64,000 bases of DNA, from the NCBI RefSeq assembly GCF_030733845.1, contig NZ_CP132311.1, forward strand, positions 1,987,501 to 2,051,500, given 5' to 3'. How positions within the stretch are numbered: the stretch's first letter is position 1; every line of letters starts with the position of its first letter. The notes below the pieces were generated by a model. The model saw only the letters and a list, made by a program, of their open reading frames with translations. It was not told where the DNA came from and did not search any database. A program made the translations under genes and the position numbers. Shown here one piece after another: positions 60,012 through 64,000 of this stretch. Origin of the DNA: Shinella zoogloeoides (GTDB lineage: Bacteria; Pseudomonadota; Alphaproteobacteria; Rhizobiales; Rhizobiaceae).

Positions 60012-61211
60012 TCAAGCGCCGGCCTTGCGATAAAGCGCGGCGAGGCGTGTGCGGGAGGACGGCAGTTCCGGCACCACGACCAGCATGGTGACACGGCCCC
60101 GCTTGAAGGCGTTCAGGAACGGCTCGTAGTTCTGGAAGGCGACGCAGCCGTGCGAGCCCTTCTGGCCGCGCAGGAGATTGGTATGGGTCAAGAGGCCCGT
60201 GCGGTTCTTCGGGTCACGGCCGTCGATCGAGAGCATGCGGATCGCCTCGACGCCATGGAAGCGGCGCTCGCGCATCTTTAGGCGATAGATGCCGGCCGGT
60301 GTCGGGCCGTTCATCTTGATGTGCTCGTAGTCAGGATTGTCGCGCATCTTGCCGATGCCGGAATGGGCGCGCAGCTTCGTGCCGTCAGGCATGTGGACCG
60401 TCGCGTTGGAGACATCGTAGATCGCGACCTTCGTGCCCCTGCCCGGCCAGCCGGTGCTGCCGCCCTTGCTCTTGAAGAGATCGCCGAACAGCGAGCGCTC
60501 GGGCTTGGCGAAGGCGACGTCTTCCTTGTCCTTGTCCTTCGTTTTCTCACGCCTGGCGCGTTCGACGGGCTTTTCCTCCGCCGGCTTGCGCTCGATCGTG
60601 ACGGTCTCCAGCGCGGGGCGCGCCTCGGGCAGCGGGATATCGCTGAGGATGTCGTCGTCCTCTTCCGTCTCCGGCTTTGCCATGACGAGGCCGAAAGGCT
60701 GGATGTCCTTGCGGGCGGAATTTTCGGGAAGGAGCGCGGTGACCAGCGCGGGTTCGCCGCTGATCGCCTTCTCTTGATCCACGGAGCGTTCGGCGCGGGC
60801 GAACGCGGCCTCCAGCATCAGGGCCTTGGCCTTCTCGCGCTTGACGGCGGAGGCGAGCTGGACGGAGATCCGGCGCTGGTGCGCGATCTTGATCGCCTCG
60901 GCGGTGAGCTGCTTCTGGCGCAGGTCGCTTTCCGACGGCGGCGAAAGGCGCGAGAACTTCGCGACCTTCACCATGCGTTCGGCGTGCTGCCGCGCGGTTT
61001 CGAGCGGCTTTACATGCAAGGCGGCGGCGATGTTCTTCTTGCCTTCCGACAGGGAGGATGCCGCCTCCTGCATGGCACCCAGCGTCGAGACGACCGCCCA
61101 GGCGGACCCGGCGATGACGCCGCAGGCAAGCAATGCGCTGAAAAGGACACCCCCGGAACGGCCCCGACGGGATTTCGACGCGGAACGCGCGGAACTGTAT
61201 ACAGACGCCAT
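60012..61211 (-). CDS. DUF2778 (Tlde1-like) L,D-transpeptidase-type protein, membrane anchored
   Basis: The 399-residue protein has a membrane span (GVLFSALLACGVIAGSAWAV, about 21-40), a 200-residue helical/charged region, a Lys/Glu linker, and a C-terminal DUF2778 domain. The active-site pattern HTNLLRGQKGSHGCVAFQNY holds H354 and C356. This domain cuts or cross-links peptidoglycan peptides; in some type VI secretion effectors it is the toxin. No immunity or secretion gene is nearby, so a cell-wall housekeeping role is preferred. Start ATG 61211 lies in a 14-base tandem repeat. Confidence 0.85.
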   Translation of the reverse strand: MASVYSSARSASKSRRGRSGGVLFSALLACGVIAGSAWAVVSTLGAMQEAASSLSEGKKNIAAALHVKPLETARQHAERMVKVAKFSRLSPPSESDLRQKQLTAEAIKIAHQRRISVQLASAVKREKAKALMLEAAFARAERSVDQEKAISGEPALVTALLPENSARKDIQPFGLVMAKPETEEDDDILSDIPLPEARPALETVTIERKPAEEKPVERARREKTKDKDKEDVAFAKPERSLFGDLFKSKGGSTGWPGRGTKVAIYDVSNATVHMPDGTKLRAHSGIGKMRDNPDYEHIKMNGPTPAGIYRLKMRERRFHGVEAIRMLSIDGRDPKNRTGLLTHTNLLRGQKGSHGCVAFQNYEPFLNAFKRGRVTMLVVVPELPSSRTRLAALYRKAGA

Positions 61212-61237
61212 GATACTCGTTACCCGATACTCGTTAC
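61212..61237. repeat. 14-base tandem duplication at the start of the L,D-transpeptidase-like gene
   Basis: GATACTCGTTAC occurs at 61212-61223 and 61226-61237, period 14, directly upstream of the start codon. It may be a recent slippage duplication affecting translation initiation. Confidence 0.7.
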
Positions 61238-61463
61238 TCGACGCGGCCGCGGAAGTGACGCTCCGAAAGCCGTTACGCTGGCGGCGGGCGGGAGCACGCG
61301 CCCCCGATCCCTGCCGAACGAGCAAAGAATGACGAAATATGGTAAGCAATTCCTAAACGGCGCCTCGTGTTTTTGAAGGAATCCGCCGGGCGGTCCTCGG
61401 CACCCGGCAAGGCGTGCCTTTCACGAAATTGCGGCGCTGGCGTGTCCGGAAAGCCACGCCTCC

Positions 61464-62924
61464 CTAGAATTGGGGATGCCGGCCGAGCCAGTCGGTTGCC
61501 TTTTCATAGGCGGCGGCCGCCGAAAGCACGTCGCGATCCCGCCGCGAACGGCCGATGATCTGAATGCCGGCGGGCAATCCGTTCGCGCCGAAACCGGCCG
61601 GCATGGCGGCGACCGGAAGGCCGGCAAGCGTCGGCCCGATCACCACTTCCATCCAGCGGTGGTAGGTGTCCATGGCCTGCCCGTCGATCGCTTTCGGCCA
61701 GTCGAGTTCCGCATCGAACGGGAAGACCTGGGCGGAAGGCAGGATGAGGAAATCGTAACGCGTGAAGAGGTCCGCGACATGGCGGTGCCAGTCGCTGCGC
61801 GCCAGCGAGGCGGCATAGATGTCGGCGGCCGAAAGGCCGTGGCCGTGTTCGATCTCCCAGATCATTTCCGGCTTCATGCGCGCCCGGCGCGCCGGGTCGG
61901 CATAATCCGCCGCCTGCGCGCCGGCGACGAGGAAATGGCGCAGCGTGCGCCAGGTCTGCCACAGCCGGTCCATGTCGAAACCGGGGGGAACCTCCTCCAC
62001 CACGCAGCCCAGCCGGCGGAAGACCTCGAGCGACGCACGGCAGAGGTCCAGCACGCCCCGCTCGAACGGCAGGTAGCCGCCGAAATCGCCGAGCCAGCCG
62101 ATGCGGGCGCCCGAGAGGTCGCGGTCGGGATCCAGCGAAAGGCTCTCGTCGGTCAGGGACAGCGGATCGCGCGGATCGTGCCCCGCCTGCGTCGCCAGGA
62201 GCGCCGCGACATCCGCCACGCTGCGGCCCATCGGGCCGTTGACGGCAAGCTGGCCGAGGAAGAGCTCGTTGCCGAGCGAGGGCACGCGGCCGAAGGACGG
62301 GCGGAAGCCGACGACATTGTTGAAGCCGGCAGGATTGCGCAGCGAGCCCATCATGTCGCTGCCGTCGGCGACCGGCAGCAGCCGCGCAGCCAGCGCCGCC
62401 GCCGCCCCGCCGGACGAGCCGCCGGCGCTCTTCGCCGTGTCGTATGGATTGCGCGTCACGCCGAAGACCGGATTGTAGCTGTGCGAACCGAGGCCCATTT
62501 CCGGCGCATTGGTCTTGCCGATGACGATGGCGCCGGCGGCGCGGATGCGCTCGACATGGATATCGTCGTAGTCGGGCACGAAGTCCGCATAGTTCGCCGA
62601 GCCGAAGGAGCAGAGGATGCCCTTGGCCTCGGAGAGGTCCTTCACCGCGAAGGGCATGCCGTGCAGCCAGCCGCGATAGTCCCCCGCCGCAAGCGCCCTG
62701 TCCGCCGCCTCCGCTTCGGCCAGAAGCTCTTCGGCGGGCCGCAGGCTGACGATGGCGTTGATGCGCGGATTGATCGCCTCGATCCGCGTAAGATGGGCCG
62801 CCATGACGCTCCGGCAGTCGAGCCAGCCTTCGGCTATGGCGGCGGAAAGGGCAAGGGCGGAAAGATCGGTGATGTCCTGCAAGGTCGGCTCCGGCAATCG
62901 TCTGATGCTAGGATCGATCGACAT
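61464..62924 (-). CDS. Amidase signature family enzyme
   Basis: The 486-residue amidase has an intact Ser-cisSer-Lys triad: K95 (PFAVKDLSEAKG), S170 in AKSAGGSSGGAAAALAA, and S194 in VADGSDMMGSLRNPAGFNNV. The C-terminal part (VIGPTLAGLPVAAMPAGFGA) is typical. It hydrolyses a carboxamide to acid and ammonia; substrate unknown. It could process amides made by the nitrile hydratase, but lies 32 kb away, so that is weak inference. Its first seven codons fall inside a 149-bp palindromic repeat, and the true start may therefore be later (no good ribosome site is seen at ATG 62924). Confidence 0.9.
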   Translation of the reverse strand: MSIDPSIRRLPEPTLQDITDLSALALSAAIAEGWLDCRSVMAAHLTRIEAINPRINAIVSLRPAEELLAEAEAADRALAAGDYRGWLHGMPFAVKDLSEAKGILCSFGSANYADFVPDYDDIHVERIRAAGAIVIGKTNAPEMGLGSHSYNPVFGVTRNPYDTAKSAGGSSGGAAAALAARLLPVADGSDMMGSLRNPAGFNNVVGFRPSFGRVPSLGNELFLGQLAVNGPMGRSVADVAALLATQAGHDPRDPLSLTDESLSLDPDRDLSGARIGWLGDFGGYLPFERGVLDLCRASLEVFRRLGCVVEEVPPGFDMDRLWQTWRTLRHFLVAGAQAADYADPARRARMKPEMIWEIEHGHGLSAADIYAASLARSDWHRHVADLFTRYDFLILPSAQVFPFDAELDWPKAIDGQAMDTYHRWMEVVIGPTLAGLPVAAMPAGFGANGLPAGIQIIGRSRRDRDVLSAAAAYEKATDWLGRHPQF

Positions 62925-63056
62925 TCAGCCCAGGCCGAGCCGAAAATGGTGCTTTTCCGCGACCCGGAGCGCAGCGTACTTTCGGTACGTGAGCACCGGA
63001 AGCGCGGAAAAGCGCGGTTTGCAGGCCGGCATGAGCTGAATGTCGATCGATCCTAG
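62908..63056. repeat. 149-bp nested palindromic element
   Basis: The 22-base end at 62908-62929 is the exact reverse complement of 63035-63056. Inside, GCTTTTCCGCG (62951-62961) pairs with CGCGGAAAAGC (63003-63013), and GTAC units near 62975 and 62985 close the apex. The whole element would fold into one long branched hairpin in DNA or RNA. Its left end enters the amidase coding sequence. It looks like a non-autonomous repeat or folded RNA element. Confidence 0.85.
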
Positions 63057-63091
63057 AGCTAGCAGGCCGGACGGGCGAGCGCCAGCCCGCC

Positions 63092-63583
63092 TCAGCCGAG
63101 CGGGACGCCCTGTCGGAACGCGAAGGCGAAGAGCGCGACCGCCGCAAGCGAGCCTGCGGTGCGCACATGGTTCCACATCGTCCAGACGTCGAGATAGCGC
63201 TGCCAGAGCGCGGCCTGTTCCGCGCTGCCGGCGGGAGCGGCAGCCAGCGCGTCGTTGAGCGGCACGTTGAAGACGATCGTCACGCCGATGACCGCGACGA
63301 GGAAGACGATGCCGCCTGCCGCCGCCGTGAGCCCACCGGCCCCACCCTGCAGGAAGCCGAGCACCGCCAGCACCAGCGACAGCAGCGCCGCGCCGAAGAA
63401 GGCCGAAAAGAACCAGGGGTTCTGGATGACGACGTTGATGGCGTTCATCGCCGCCGCGCCCTCTGCCGGCGAAAGGCGCGCGAAGGCGGCCATGATGCAG
63501 ACGGAGAAGATGAAGAAGAGTCCCGCATTCAAGGCCGCCGCGAGGATGGCGAGGAAGGTCAGGATGGGAAACGCGCTTGCCAT
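63092..63583 (-). CDS. DUF1772 (anthrone oxygenase-like) membrane protein
   Basis: The 163-residue protein has four spans (PILTFLAILAAALNAGLFFI, FFSAFFGAALLSLVLAVLGF, AAGGIVFLVAVIGVTIVFNV, AGSLAAVALFAFAF) and the DUF1772 pattern FSVCIMAAFARLSPAEGAAA followed by NVPLNDALAA and RYLDVWTMWNHVRTAGS. Anthrone oxygenase is the only characterised relative; the bacterial role is unknown. It starts three bases after the reductase stop codon, so the two probably form an operon. Confidence 0.9.
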   Translation of the reverse strand: MASAFPILTFLAILAAALNAGLFFIFSVCIMAAFARLSPAEGAAAMNAINVVIQNPWFFSAFFGAALLSLVLAVLGFLQGGAGGLTAAAGGIVFLVAVIGVTIVFNVPLNDALAAAPAGSAEQAALWQRYLDVWTMWNHVRTAGSLAAVALFAFAFRQGVPLG

Positions 63584-63585
63584 GG

Positions 63586-64000
63586 TCAGGTCCTCCAGAA
63601 GCCGGTTTCGGCCGTTTCGCGGGCAAAATCTGCAAAGTCGCGCGGCGGGCGCCCGAGCACCTGCGCGATATCGCCGCTCAACCGTTCATTCCGCCCGTCG
63701 AGCACCGAGCCGAAAAGATAGGTGACGAGCCAGATGACATCTTCGGGCATGTGCGCTTCGCGCAGCATGCCCGCATAAGCCTCGACGGTAACGGACGTAT
63801 AGACGACGTCGCGCCCGCCAGCGGCGGAAAATTCCGCCACAGCCTCGCGGAACGTCATCAGCCGTGGACCGGTGAGCTCGTAGGTCTTGCCCGCATGCCC
63901 GTCCTGCGTCAACGCGGCGACGGCCACATCGGCAATGTCGCGCGTATCGACGAAGGGCTCGCGCACCGTCGCCGACGGCAGGACCAGTTCGCCGCCAAGG
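63586..64000 (-). CDS. NmrA-like NAD(P)-dependent oxidoreductase (5' part beyond the window)
   Basis: The C-terminal 137 codons are visible and read on without a stop to the right edge. Recognisable are FVDTRDIADVAVAALTQDGH, GKTYELTGPRLMTFREAVAE and a C-terminal FADFARETAETGFW. This is the second half of an atypical SDR of the NmrA/YwnB kind; the Rossmann nucleotide site is outside the window. A GTG at 63966 is internal, since the coding frame continues upstream with GELVLPSATV. It precedes the DUF1772 gene with two bases between, a common pairing. Confidence 0.9.
   Translation of the reverse strand, partial: LGGELVLPSATVREPFVDTRDIADVAVAALTQDGHAGKTYELTGPRLMTFREAVAEFSAAGGRDVVYTSVTVEAYAGMLREAHMPEDVIWLVTYLFGSVLDGRNERLSGDIAQVLGRPPRDFADFARETAETGFWRT

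Noticed and set aside
60012..61211. A type VI secretion toxin with DUF2778 domain
   Set aside because: No immunity gene, VgrG, PAAR or Hcp gene is near, and the protein has a membrane anchor and long helical region typical of a cellular protein.
61464..62924. The amidase as the dedicated partner of the nitrile hydratase
   Set aside because: It lies 32 kb away with no shared operator or gene order; the amidase family is too broad to assign this substrate.

Overview
The window is ordinary high-GC alphaproteobacterial chromosome and fits the Rhizobiaceae (Rhizobium, Agrobacterium, Ensifer or Shinella type). Supporting signs are a two-piece, permuted tmRNA gene whose tag reads ANDNYAEARLAA, a thyA-folA-hflK-hflC-DUF2065-degP block, an ilvBH operon behind a leader peptide, and several GC-rich intergenic repeats. 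No prophage, insertion sequence, CRISPR array or conjugation gene is visible. Both edges cut a gene: an MscS-type channel on the left and an NmrA-like reductase on the right.

Region by region: 1-7 kb holds the channel, then a minus-strand operon of NCS2 nucleobase permease, AtzA/TrzN-type deaminase, TauE/SafE permease and DUF924 protein, diverging from a LacI regulator with two matching operator half-palindromes between them. 7-15 kb has tRNA-Lys(CTT), a PhzF protein, an EEP nuclease, a large secreted protein made of three degenerate repeats, an Lrp/RocB divergent pair and a PLP aminotransferase. 15-25 kb has a 33-codon membrane peptide gene, ilvC, a TetR regulator, small secreted proteins, a cold shock gene, an FAD monooxygenase, an HxlR/QorB pair, pdxJ and two unusual regulators. 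25-31 kb has a Dda/RecD-like helicase, a membrane AbrB protein, and a LysE-nthA-nthB-activator operon for a cobalt-type nitrile hydratase. 30.7-33.3 kb is ilvBH with an attenuator.

33-44 kb is housekeeping: a HerA-like ATPase, miaA and serB with overlapping start codons, an acetyltransferase, then HflKC/DegP membrane quality control and the thymidylate/folate pair. 44-45.6 kb joins tmRNA with SspB, the adaptor that delivers tmRNA-tagged proteins to ClpXP, followed by DUF4169 and ribbon-helix-helix proteins. 45.6-64 kb has a giant AsmA protein, a D-lactate dehydrogenase-type flavoprotein, an RND efflux pump, a Tat-exported cyclase-family hydrolase with an AhpD-like partner, UvrD helicase, an L,D-transpeptidase-like protein, an amidase, and a 149-bp nested palindrome that supplies the first codons of that amidase.

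Nothing here is a clear-cut new defence or mobile system. The most promising leads are the nucleobase operon that ends in an exporter, the LysE-nitrile hydratase operon, the 33-aa membrane peptide, the TTAC-N6-GTAA operator pair of the efflux pump, and the nested palindrome. All functions are inferred from motifs and context; no database search was run.
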